Shown here: positions 1 to 9,606 of the stretch, one piece after another
Position numbering within the stretch: the stretch's first letter is position 1
How the letters are laid out: each line of letters starts with the position of its first letter
Assembly (NCBI GenBank): GCA_963844405.1
Contig: CAWJNZ010000012.1
Location: forward strand, 1 to 64,000
Direction: 5' to 3'
Length of the DNA stretch: 64,000 nucleotides
From: DASSUW01 sp963844405
GTDB lineage: Bacteria > Actinomycetota > Thermoleophilia > Solirubrobacterales > Solirubrobacteraceae
The notes under the pieces: generated by a model
What the model was told of the DNA's origin: nothing
Databases searched by the model: none
What the model saw: only the letters and a program-made list of their open reading frames with translations
Program-made: the position numbers and the translations under genes

Positions 1-347
1 TCAGCAGCGAGCGGGCGCGCCAAGCGGTGTGCCAGGACTGCTCCTTTGCCAAGGAGCAGGAGTCTCGCCGTGCGCTCCTGGTCGTCGTCCTTTCCGAGAG
101 CAAGCTCATGCTGAGGCAGAGCGCTGCTGCTCCCGCATCGCGAGAGCGTTTCCACCGGATGCGCCGGTGTGAGTGACTGTTCGCGACCGGGAGTTGACGT
201 CGGCAGGGCGGCGGCGAGTTGCGACCGCGAGGTCCTCGACGAGGTCGTCGCGGGCCGCGGCGCCTCAATCATGGGCGTTGCCGCGGCGGATGGCCAGAGA
301 GCGTGACGTGGATGGGCTGGTGGCGAGACGACCCGTTCTTGCACGCG
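1..347. other. left-edge region, no confident gene
   Basis: No convincing complete gene. A plus-strand frame is open from base 3 to a TGA at 174-176 (57 codons, containing two closely spaced cysteines) and could be the tail of a gene that starts outside the window, but I do not recognise it. The rest (about 180-347) lies downstream of the large minus-strand WD40 gene and shows only shadow frames. Confidence 0.3.
38..59. terminator. short perfect hairpin
   Basis: A 9-bp perfect inverted repeat (38-46 and 51-59) with a 4-base loop. No T-run follows on either strand. It may be a terminator-like structure, or simply lie inside the partial plus-strand frame described for the left edge. Confidence 0.25.
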
Positions 348-3300
348 CTAGCAGGCGGGCGCGTAGTCGCGCTCGGGCAGGACGTCGTTCCACTCGGTTC
401 GGGTGAGCCGGCGGCCAGCGATCTTGCAGGCGTGACGCGCCCACGAGGACGGGCGGATGTCCCAGCGATAGCCGCGCCGGGCGTCGGTGATCACGAAGAG
501 GTAGGCACCGTCGGGCGTGAACACCGGCGCGATCTGGCGGTCGCGAGGGCCGGGCAGCGGCGCACCGACGGGCCGCTGGGTGGCCAGGTCGAACAAGCGG
601 GTGGTGCCGTCGGTGCTGCCGGTTGCCAGCAGGCGACCATCGGGGCTGACGGACCCCAAGGTCTGCTCTCCGGTGTGGCCGGCCAGCTTGCGGGTGGCGG
701 GCCGCCAGGTGTCGGTGGACCACAGTCTCGCCCAGCCCTTGTAGCTGACTGCGACGAGGAAGCGGCCGTCTGGCGTGAAGCGTGCCAGCCGGACTTTCTC
801 GGTCCCGGGGAGGATCGCGCGGCGGCGCAGCGAGGCGACGTCGACGATCTCGATGCCCACGTCGGCCGCGACGACGGCCAGGGTCCGTCCGTCGGGGCTG
901 AGCGAGAGGTCCCAGGCACCCAGCGAGGGTGAATAGCGCCGAGGTCGTCCCACCGGTCGTTCGGACCGCAGCCTCCACAGCAGCACAGCATCGCTGGCGC
1001 CGGCAGTGGCCATGAGCCGTCCGTCGGCGCTGAAGGTGGGCGTCAGCAGCGGGGGGCCGCTGTGGCCCTGCAGCGGCGTGAGGAGACGGCCGCGGGCCGG
1101 GTCGAAGATGGCGAGGAACCCGTCGTCGCCGCCGACGACGAGCGACCGTCCGCCCGGCACGTACGCCATGCCACCGACCGGCGCGTTCGGAACCGCGCGG
1201 AACCGCGAGCGCTCCTTTAGCGTCTCGGCGTCGATCAGCGAGACGGTCCCGTCGCGTTGCCCGACGGCGAGGACCTCGCTGTCGGGGCGCAGGGCATAGG
1301 CGAGGACGTTGTTCCAAGGGCCGTAGTACGGAAGGCGACTCAGCGCGTCGCCGTCGCTGGGCGGTCGCGCGTCGAACGGGCGGCCGAGGCGGCGGTCTCC
1401 GGCGAGATCCCAGATCAGGACCGTGCCGTCCTGGGCGGCGCTGTAGAGCGTCTCGGCGTCGTGGCTGATCGCGAGTCCGGTTATCTGCCCGGCGTGGCCT
1501 GCGAGCGTCTCGCGTGCCACGGCCCGCTCGACGTTCCAGACGATCACGCGCCGGTCCTCGCCGGCCGTGACGGCGGTGCGTCCGTCGGCGCTGATCGAGG
1601 CGCGCACGACCGCGCCGTCGTGGCGTTCGCGGGCGGCGCGGACCTTGCCGGTCGCCAGGTCGAGAAAGCGCACGGAGCCGTCGCGGCCGCCGAGCACCAG
1701 CGTGCGATCGTCCGGGCTCAGGGCCGTCTGGTCCCCGCCGGCGGGGAGCCGCACGAGCGCGCGCTAGCGTCCGGGCGTTACGGACCGTCGTCGGGCCACC
1801 TGCGCGGCTCGTCACGACTCGCCCATCGCTCGTGAACTTCAGCGCCGAGGGAGCGATGCCGCGACCGACGAAGCGCAGCGCGCCGAGCGGCCGGCCGGTG
1901 GTCGCGTCAAAGCGCCGGACCGCCGTGTAGTCCGGTGGGACATAGACCGCGGCGAACAGCGTGCGCCCGTCCGCGGACAGGCGCAGGGGTTCGATGGTCC
2001 GACCGTCCATGGCGGGTAGCCGAGCCACGACGCGGTGCGTGCGAGCGTCCAGGACGACCGGCTGCGAGCCGCCGACCGCGACGCGCGAGCCGTCTTCGCT
2101 GAAGCTCAGGCCCTCCCAGGCGCCGTCGCGCCAGATGACGGAAACGGTCAGTGGCCGGGCCACCGGACGCCGGGTTGCGGTGTCGAGGAGCCTGAGCGTG
2201 CCGTCGTTGTCGAGGACGGCGAGCGTGCGGTCGTCGGGGCTGAGGGCGACGGCGGCCAGGCTGTCGCCGTCGCCGCGCAGCACACCGACGGCCGCCGGGC
2301 TCTTGAGCAGCGCCGCCAGCAGGCTGCTGCGCGTCTGCGGCGAGTCGTGCAGCGCCACGCCCTGACTGGCGAGCAGCAGGGCGCGGTCGAGGTCGTCCTC
2401 CGCGAGCGCCTGCGCCCCGAGCCGCTCCGCCGCGGCCGCGGTCGCTTCGGCGCGCGCATTGCCGCGCTGGTCGAGCGCGACCAGACCGGCGATCACCGCG
2501 ATGACCAGCAGCGAGGCCACGCCCGCGAGCACCAGGCGCCGCCGGCGCTGCTCGCGCCCGCTCGCGCGCCGGCTGTCGTCCAGGAGCGCGCGCTCGGTCG
2601 CGCTGAGCTCGGGCTGGTGCCCGGCCGCCCACTCGAGCGCGGACGCGAGGCGCGCGCCGCGGTAGAGCCCGTCCGGGTCGCGACCGTCGGCGTCCCAGGC
2701 GCGCGCCGCGGCGCCGAGCCGGCGATGCAGCCGGCGTCCCTGCACGTCCTCCTCGAGCCAGGATCGCAGCCGCGGCCATTCGCGCAGCAGCGCCTCGTGC
2801 CCGACCTCGACCGCGCCGTCGCCGACCGTCAGCAGCCGGCGATCGGTGAGCCGGGCGACGACCTCGGCGACCTGCTCGCCCTCGAGCTCTGCCAGCCCGA
2901 TCCGGCGGCGCACGATCGCGCCGCTCTGGTCCTCGTCGGTGAGGCGCAGCAGCAGCCTGCGCGCCGTTGCCTGCTGGCCGGGATCGAGCTCGAGGAACGC
3001 GTCGTCGGCCAGCCGCGCGACCGCGCCCTGGACGCCGCCGCTGCGCGCATACGCGGCCAGGCGCAGGCGCGACCCGTCGCGCCTGCGCCAGAGCTCCAGC
3101 AGCGCCGTGGACAGCAGCGGCAGGGCGCCCGGCCGGCCCTCGACGTCGGTCAGCAGCGCCTCGACGAGCTCGGGCTCGACGCTCAGGCCGACCCTTTGCG
3201 CGGGGCGCTCGATCGCGCGCCGCAGCTCGTCGCGCGACATCGCTCCGACGAGCACGTGGTTGGCGCCGAGCAGGCGCGAGAGCTCCGGGTAGGCGGCGCA

Positions 3301-5238
3301 GCGGCCGTAGAAGTCGGCGCGCACGGCCAGCACCACGACGCTGTCTTTATCGCGCGCGACACGCACAAGCCCGGCGACGAACTCGGCTCGCTCCGCCTCG
3401 TCCGGGCAGGCGGTGAACAGCTCCTCGAACTGGTCGACCGCCAGGACACGGCGCCATTCGCGCGCGAGCCGGCGGGTTGCGCGGCCAAGCTCGCGCAGCG
3501 GCCGCTCGCCCGGCCGGATCAGCGCCTGCGTCCAGCCATCGCTCCCCGGCAGCACGCCGCCCGCGAGGGCGGGCAACAGCCCAGCCCTCAGCACCGACGA
3601 CTTGCCGCTCCCGGACGGTCCGACGACGGCGAGCAGCGGTGCGTCGGCCACGCGCGCGATCAGCTCGGCGACCAGCCGCTCGCGCCCGAAGAAGTACTCG
3701 GCGTCGGCGGCGTCGAACGTCGCGACGCCCTTGTACGGGCAGACCGCCGGGGCGATGTCGCCGTCGGTGCGGACCAGGCCGGCGCGCTCGCGAGCCGCCT
3801 GGAGCTCGACGAGCCTGCCTGCGAGCTCCTCCTCCAGCGCGCGCGCCTCGCCGCGGTCGGCCGCTGCGCGCCCGGCCACCGCGTCGACGCCGCGTGTGGC
3901 CTCGCCTCGCGCCCACTCCGCGGCGGCCTCGTGAACCTTCCGTGCGATCCCGCGGCTCGTGGCCAGCAACGTCTCGACGGGCACCGCCTCCGCGTCGGCC
4001 GGGGCATAACAGGCGGCGATCGCCCCGACGCTGGCGGCGTCGAGCGGCTCGAGCACGAGCGCCTCATCCGGCTCCAGTCGTGCGAGTGTGGCGGTCTCCT
4101 GCCCCGTGGCCAGCACGAGCACCGGCAGGCGACGGAGCGCCGGCGCGAGATCGCGCAGCGCCGCCCGCACCACGGCGGGCGCGCGGTCGGCATCGTCGAC
4201 CACGACCAGCACCGGCCGCCGCGGCTCGCTCGCCCGGGCGATCGCCGCCAGCGCAGCCTCCGGCGGACCGCTCCCGGCGGCGTAAATGAGTCCCGCGGCC
4301 TGGAGATGCGCCTCGCCCGCAATCTCCGCGGCCAGACGCGTCTTGCCCATCCCATACGCGCCGGCAATGGTCACCAGCGCGCCCGCACCAGCCGCCGCGC
4401 GCGTCCAGCGCGCCCGCAGCCCGTGCAGCTCGCGCTCGCGCCCGATCAGCGGCGGCGACGCGGCCGCGTCGAGCTCGCGCGGAAGCTCCGCCGCCACCGG
4501 CTCGACGTCCAACGACAGGTCCTGGCGCAGGATCGCGTCGTGCAGGCGCCGCAGCTCCGGCGCCTGCTCGACGCCGATCTCCTCGACCAGCGTCTGCCTG
4601 GCGTGGCGATAGGCCTCAAGCGCGTCGACCTGACGCCCGCACCGGTAGAGCGCGAGCATCTGCCGCGCGTACAGCCGCTCACGCTGCGGGTGCTCGGCCA
4701 GCAGCGCGTCGATCTCGCCGACGACCTCGTCATGCCGGCCCGCGGCCAGATCCGCGTCGATCGCCAGCTCCGCGGCGGTCAGGCGCAGCTCCTCGAGCCG
4801 ACGGATCTCCGCGGCCGCGAACGGCTCGTCCGCCACGTCTGCCAGCGGAATACCGCGAAACAGCGCCAGCGCCTCGCGCGCCGCCCCGTTCGCGGGCTCG
4901 CCCGCCTCGGCCGCTTCGGAGACCAGCCGTTCGAGACGGCAGACGTCCACGAGCTCGCGGTCGATCCGCAGCTCATACCCACGCTCGCGCGTGAGGAGCT
5001 CGGCGCCGCCGTCCCCGCCCAACACGCGGCGCAGTCGCCAGACGTAGTCGTCGACCATGCTCGCGGCGCTCGGCGGTGGCCGCTCACCCCACAACCCCTC
5101 GATCAGCCGATCGGCCGTCACCGCACGATTCGCCTCGAGCCCCAGCATCGCCAGAACGGCGCGCTGCTTCGCGTCGCCAAGCGCGACGGGGCGGCCGCCA
5201 ACGCTAGCCTCGACGGGTCCAAGGATGCTGAGCCGCAT
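348..5238 (-). pseudogene. BTAD-STAND-nSTAND1-TM-WD40 regulator, frameshifted
   Basis: AfsR/SARP-like giant regulator of about 1,630 residues. Order from the ATG at 5238: an OmpR-type winged helix (about 1-95), a bacterial transcriptional activation domain (about 96-240), a first NTPase module with Walker A GAYGMGKT (293-300) and an acidic Walker B (343-350), a second nSTAND1 NTPase beginning at CPYKG (500) with Walker A GPSGSGKS (540-547) and VDQFEE (601-606), one membrane helix (902-922), then WD40-type repeats to the C-terminus. The frame breaks near 1755-1766: one extra base shifts the WD40 part, and the continuing frame runs to the stop at 348. Start 5238 has GGAG 4 bases upstream and matches the usual MRLSILGPVE N-terminus; the longer ORF to 5325 adds non-conserved sequence. 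It presumably senses an intracellular cue and controls transcription from the membrane; target unknown. Confidence 0.8.
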
Positions 5239-5419
5239 ACGGCTCCACGTGTTCGGGTGCTCGTCCACGGCCAACCCAACCACATCCCCGAACCCCCGGC
5301 AAGGGCCAGCGGGCGGGGGGTCCATACCCTGCCAAAGGCCGCTCTACGCCCGGTCTACGACGCCGTCTACGGCGCCGACTGACCAGACACACGGCGCCGG
5401 CGTAGACCGAGCAGGTCCA

Positions 5420-5871
5420 GTGCCCGGGCCGTCCCCCACCACCGGCCAGGCGGCCACCCTGTCCACCGCCCGACGCATCTGCTGCCCCACCATCGCCTGC
5501 GTGCTGCTCGCGCTGGCGATGACCGGCGCGGCCGCGGCGAGCGCGTCGCAGCAGGACCTGAGTTCCCCGGACGCACGCGACGCCGCGGCGGGCCGCGGCA
5601 CCTTCACCAGCCGCGACGTGAGCTCGCCACAAATGTTCACCGACCGACAGCGGGTGGTCGTGACGCGCTTCAAGCGCTCGCCGTCGTATCAGCAGGCGCT
5701 GCGCGAGGCGATCACGGCCGTCAAACCGCCGCACCCCGCGCCGGTCCGCGTCGACGACGGCATCGACTGGCGCGACGCTGGCATCGGCGCCGCGAGCCTG
5801 CTCGGCGTGATCGCCCTCGGGCTCCTGGGCGCCAGGACCCGCCCGCCGTGGCGTCGATCCCTGAGTCGTAG
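5420..5871 (+). CDS. possible small secreted/membrane protein, 3' end unresolved
   Basis: A plus-strand frame from GTG 5420 shows a hydrophobic N-terminal stretch (bases about 5480-5550) ending in an Ala-rich cleavage-like region, a Ser/Asp-rich middle, and a second hydrophobic segment preceded by DWRDAGIGAASL (about 5765-5835), an arrangement common in small actinobacterial secreted proteins. The frame has no stop before the downstream hydrolase at 6059, while stops in the other two frames occur at 5862-5871, so either a frameshift removed the stop or this is not a gene. No clear ribosome-binding site. The rest of the 5239-6058 gap (divergent upstream region of the BTAD gene) shows nothing else I can name. 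Confidence 0.3.
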
Positions 5872-6058
5872 AGCGGCCGGCCTCCCGTGCACGACGGATC
5901 GGCTCGTCGACCACCCAGGTCTACCTGTCGCGCGCGCGGTCAGTCGTGACGTAAGTCATCGCCGTCTGAAGATCAGTCATGCGGCGCACGCGAGGTACGT
6001 GGGACCCGGCGAAGGTTCGACCCGTCCTGTCCATTCTCATCTCTCGGAAGGAGAGGCG

Positions 6059-6799
6059 ATGACAACCACTGCCAACGTCCCGACCGTTGTGCTCGTTCAC
6101 GGCGGGTTCGCCGACGCGTCGTTCTGGGGCCCGGTGATCCGGGAGCTGCAGGCGAGCGACCTGCCGGTCCTCGCTCCCGCCAACCCGCTGCGCGGGCTGG
6201 CGAGCGACGCCGAGTACGTCGCGAGCGTCGTCAACCAGATCGACGGGCCCGTGCTCCTGGTCGGGCACTCGTACGGCGGCGCGGTGATCTCGGTCGCGGG
6301 CGCGGCCGCGGACAACGTCGTCGGCCTGGTCTACGTCGCGGCGTTCGTGCTCGATGAGGGCGAGTCGTTCGGCGAGATCTTCCAGCGGTTCGGGGAGACG
6401 CCGCTCGTCGGCGCGGTTCGCCCGAGCAGCTACCCGCTTCCCGACGGCGAGACGGCGGTCGAGCTGTCGATCGCGCCGGAGCTGTACCGATCCGCGTTCG
6501 CGGCCGACCTGCCGAGCGACCTCACCGAGGTCCTCGCCGTCTCGCAGCGCCCGTTCGCCGCGATCTTCGACGACCGGGCGCAGGCCGCCGCCTGGAAGTC
6601 CCTGCCCTCGTGGGCGGTCGTCGCGACGGCCGACAACGCGATCCCGCCGGATGCCGAGCGCCAGATGGCCGCCCGGGCCGGCGCGCAGACCATCGAGGTG
6701 GACGCCTCGCATTCGATCGCGCTGTCGCAGCCGTCGGCGGTCGCCGACCTGATTCGCACCGCGGTCGCCGCGGTGTCGAGCGAGACCGTCACCGCGTGA
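6059..6799 (+). CDS. alpha/beta hydrolase
   Basis: A 246-residue alpha/beta-hydrolase-fold enzyme. The N-terminus carries the first strand and oxyanion-loop motif LVHGGFADASFW, and the nucleophile elbow is GHSYGGA, so Ser is the nucleophile; the late catalytic His is in DASHSIALSQP near the C-terminus. The family is broad (esterases, haloperoxidase-like and methylesterase-like enzymes), so the substrate cannot be inferred. The ATG at 6059 follows a strong GGAAGGAG. The frame is open far upstream, but only this start fits the fold. A GC-rich hairpin follows directly after the stop, so it is probably monocistronic. Confidence 0.85.
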   Translation: MTTTANVPTVVLVHGGFADASFWGPVIRELQASDLPVLAPANPLRGLASDAEYVASVVNQIDGPVLLVGHSYGGAVISVAGAAADNVVGLVYVAAFVLDEGESFGEIFQRFGETPLVGAVRPSSYPLPDGETAVELSIAPELYRSAFAADLPSDLTEVLAVSQRPFAAIFDDRAQAAAWKSLPSWAVVATADNAIPPDAERQMAARAGAQTIEVDASHSIALSQPSAVADLIRTAVAAVSSETVTA

Positions 6800-6808
6800 C
6801 GGAAGCCT

Positions 6809-6840
6809 GCCGCCCGGCCCGGGCAACCGAGCCGGGCGGC
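6809..6840 (+). terminator. GC-rich hairpin after hydrolase gene
   Basis: A perfect 10-bp inverted repeat (6809-6818 and 6831-6840) with a 12-base loop, 9 bases after the hydrolase stop and 22 bases before the LuxR-type gene. There is no T-run, as is usual in high-GC actinobacteria. Confidence 0.55.
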
Positions 6841-6861
6841 GGCTTCTGCGACGATCGCATC

Positions 6862-9606
6862 GTGTCCGGCACGGTGCGCGCAGCCGGTGGACCCCTGCTC
6901 GGCCGGCACGCCGAGGTGGAGCTCGTGACCACGATGCTCGACGGCGTCGACGCCGCGGGAAGCACGCTGGTCCTCCGCGGCGACCCCGGGATCGGCAAGT
7001 CGCGTCTGCTCGCCGAGGCGGTCCGCCTTGCCGGCGAGCGAGGCATCGCCGTGGTGCAGACGACCGGCGTGGAGGCCGAGGCTCATCTTCCCTTCGCCGG
7101 TCTGCATCAGTTGGTACGCCCGGTCCGTGCGCGCGCCGCCAACCTCGCCTCCGCGCACCGCGCGGCGCTCGACGCGGCGTTCGGCATCGGGGACGACGGG
7201 CCGCCCGAGCAGTTCCGGATCGCCATGGCGCTGCTGGATCTGCTCTCCGACGTCGCCACGGACGCGCCTCTGCTCGTCACCGTCGATGACGCGCACCGGC
7301 TCGATCGCCCCTCCGCCGACGTCGTGGCGTTCGTCGCCCGCCGCATCGAGTCCGATCGGATCGTCGTGCTCATCGCCAGCCGCGAGGGATACCCCTCGCC
7401 CTTCGCAGACGCCGGACTGCCCGAGCACCGCATCGGTGCGCTCGACCCCGCGACCGCGACCGCGCTGCTCGACACGTGCGGCTCGCATCTGTCGGCCGCC
7501 GCGCGCAGCCGGCTCCTCCGAGAGGCTGCCGGCAACCCGCTGGCGCTCATCGAGCTGCCGCTCGCCGTCGGCGCCGGGCCGGCGTCCTCCGGCACGCTGC
7601 CACTCACCGATCGCCTCGTGCGGGCGTTCGCCGCGCGCGTCGCCGACCTGCCGCACAGGACGCAGTGGCTGCTGCTCGTCGCGGCGGTCGACAACGAGCA
7701 GCACGTCAGCGAGATCTTGCGTGCCGGAAGCCTCGCCGCCGGAGCCGAGCTCGACGCGGACGACCTTCAGCCAGCCGCCGACGCGGCCATCGTCGACCTC
7801 GACCTGCAGACCATGCGCTTCGGCCATCCTCTGGTGCGCGCGGCCGTGCTCCAGGGCGCGACCGCGGCACAGCGCCGCCGCGTCCACGAGGCGCTGGCCG
7901 CGGCGCTCCAGGAGGAGCCCGACCGTGCGATCTGGCATCGCGCGGCCGTGCTCGCCGGCGTCCACGAGGACGTCGCCGTCGATCTCGAAGCGGCCGCGCA
8001 GCGCGCACGCCGGCGCGGCGCGGTCGACGTCGCCGCCGCTGCGCTGCGGCGCGCAGCCGAGCTCAGCGACCCGGCGCACGCGACCGGCCGGCTGCTCGCC
8101 GCGGCCGGCCTTGCTGCCGAGCTCGGTCAGGGCGACGCGGCCGCCACGTTGCTCCACCAGATCCGCCGCTCACGACCGGCCGCCCTCGACCGGGCGCGGG
8201 CCACCGCGATCGAAGCGATCCTCGACCCGCGGCCGCTCGACAGCGACGACCGGACGCGCGCGCTCATCGACGCCGCCGAGCACGCGGGCGAGGCCGGCGA
8301 CAGCGACCTGCACGTCGACCTGGTGTGGCTCGTCGCCGTGCGCGCGATGTGGACGGACCCGGGGCCGGCCATCCGGCAACTCGTCATCGAGGCTGCCGCC
8401 CGACTCGGCGACGCCCACGCCGACGATCCGCGCGTCGTCGCCATCCACGCCTACGCCGACCCGCTCGGCAACGCCCCGGAGGTCGTCGCTCGCCTCCAAG
8501 CCTCCGCCGCGAGCGAGGACTACACGCCCGAGGAGGCCCGGCACTTCGGTGCGGCGGCGTTCATCGTGGGCGCGTTCGATCTCGCGTTGCCGATCCTGCG
8601 CACGGCGGTCGAGGGCCTGCGCGAGGAGGGACGGCTCGGCCATCTCCCCCGGGGACTCATGCTGTACGGGACGGTGGCCGCCCGGCTCGCCGACTGGGAG
8701 GTCGCGATCCCGGCGGCCGACGAGGGCCGCCGGCTGGCCATCGAGTTCGGCGAGCCGATGTGGGAAGCGGGAGCGGACACGGTGGCGGCCGCGATCGCGG
8801 GGATGCGCGGCGACACCGAGGCGGCCGAGACCGCGGCTGCCCGAGCTGAGCGTCAAGGACTCGCCGCCGGCGCGCACACGACGGTCGCGCTCGCCCAGGT
8901 CGGCCGGATCCTCGCCGCCCTCGGCGAGGGCCGGCACGTCGATGCGTACGAGTCGGCCATGCGCCTGTTCGAGCCCGACGATCCCGCCTACCACCCGGTG
9001 ATCTCCACGTGGATCATCGGCGAGCTAGCCGAGGCCGGGCTGCACAGCGACCGCGTCAGCGACGCCCGCGCGCGACTCGCAGCCGCCGAGGCGACAGCCG
9101 GCGACGCCGCCGCGAGCTGGATCGCGCTCGGCCTGCGCCACGCCCGCGCGCTGCTGGCCACCGACCACGACGAGGCGGCTCAGCGGTTCGACGAGGCACT
9201 CTCGACCGACCTCGACCGGTGGCCGTTCCAGCGCGCCCGCCTCCTTCTCGCGCACGGCCAATGGCTGCGACGACAACGGCGCGTCGCCGACTCGCGCGCC
9301 CCGCTACGTGCCGCCCGCGACACGTTCGACGCCCTTGGATGCGCATCGTGGAGCGACCGGGCTCGTCGCGAGCTGCGCGCATCGGGCGAATCGAGCCGGC
9401 GCCGCGACCCCGAGGCCCGAGACCGGCTCACCGCACAAGAGCTCCAGATCGCCCAGCTCGCCGCCGTGGGCCTCACCAACCGCGAGATCGGCGCGCGCCT
9501 CTACCTCTCTCACCGCACGATCGCGACCCACCTCTACCGCGTCTTCCCCAAGCTCGGCGTCACCGCGCGCAGCCAGCTCAACGCAGCGCTCGGCGGCGGA
9601 TCGTGA
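6862..9606 (+). CDS. LuxR-family regulator with N-terminal STAND ATPase (LAL type)
   Basis: A 914-residue protein. N-terminal ATPase with Walker A GDPGIGKS (40-47) and Walker B VTVDDAH (139-145), a long helical TPR-like middle, and a C-terminal LuxR DNA-binding domain beginning LTAQELQIAQLAAVGLTNRE, with the recognition helix around LYLSHRTIATHLYR. This is the MalT/LAL architecture: ATP-dependent oligomerisation upon ligand binding, then transcription activation. GTG 6862 is chosen because the conserved LLGRHAEVELV motif begins a few residues later and the preceding sequence is the terminator-like hairpin. Its 3' end overlaps the convergent secreted-protein gene by 29 bp. Ligand and targets are unknown. 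Confidence 0.85.
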   Translation: MSGTVRAAGGPLLGRHAEVELVTTMLDGVDAAGSTLVLRGDPGIGKSRLLAEAVRLAGERGIAVVQTTGVEAEAHLPFAGLHQLVRPVRARAANLASAHRAALDAAFGIGDDGPPEQFRIAMALLDLLSDVATDAPLLVTVDDAHRLDRPSADVVAFVARRIESDRIVVLIASREGYPSPFADAGLPEHRIGALDPATATALLDTCGSHLSAAARSRLLREAAGNPLALIELPLAVGAGPASSGTLPLTDRLVRAFAARVADLPHRTQWLLLVAAVDNEQHVSEILRAGSLAAGAELDADDLQPAADAAIVDLDLQTMRFGHPLVRAAVLQGATAAQRRRVHEALAAALQEEPDRAIWHRAAVLAGVHEDVAVDLEAAAQRARRRGAVDVAAAALRRAAELSDPAHATGRLLAAAGLAAELGQGDAAATLLHQIRRSRPAALDRARATAIEAILDPRPLDSDDRTRALIDAAEHAGEAGDSDLHVDLVWLVAVRAMWTDPGPAIRQLVIEAAARLGDAHADDPRVVAIHAYADPLGNAPEVVARLQASAASEDYTPEEARHFGAAAFIVGAFDLALPILRTAVEGLREEGRLGHLPRGLMLYGTVAARLADWEVAIPAADEGRRLAIEFGEPMWEAGADTVAAAIAGMRGDTEAAETAAARAERQGLAAGAHTTVALAQVGRILAALGEGRHVDAYESAMRLFEPDDPAYHPVISTWIIGELAEAGLHSDRVSDARARLAAAEATAGDAAASWIALGLRHARALLATDHDEAAQRFDEALSTDLDRWPFQRARLLLAHGQWLRRQRRVADSRAPLRAARDTFDALGCASWSDRARRELRASGESSRRRDPEARDRLTAQELQIAQLAAVGLTNREIGARLYLSHRTIATHLYRVFPKLGVTARSQLNAALGGGS

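Noticed and set aside
2035..5382. 1,115-codon plus-strand open frame
   Set aside because: Antisense shadow of the BTAD-STAND gene: composition is Arg/Ala/Gln-rich with no domain, while the minus strand has clear motifs.
6430..8157. 575-codon minus-strand open frame across the hydrolase and LuxR genes
   Set aside because: Spans two unrelated plus-strand genes and lacks any recognisable motif; a GC-driven shadow.
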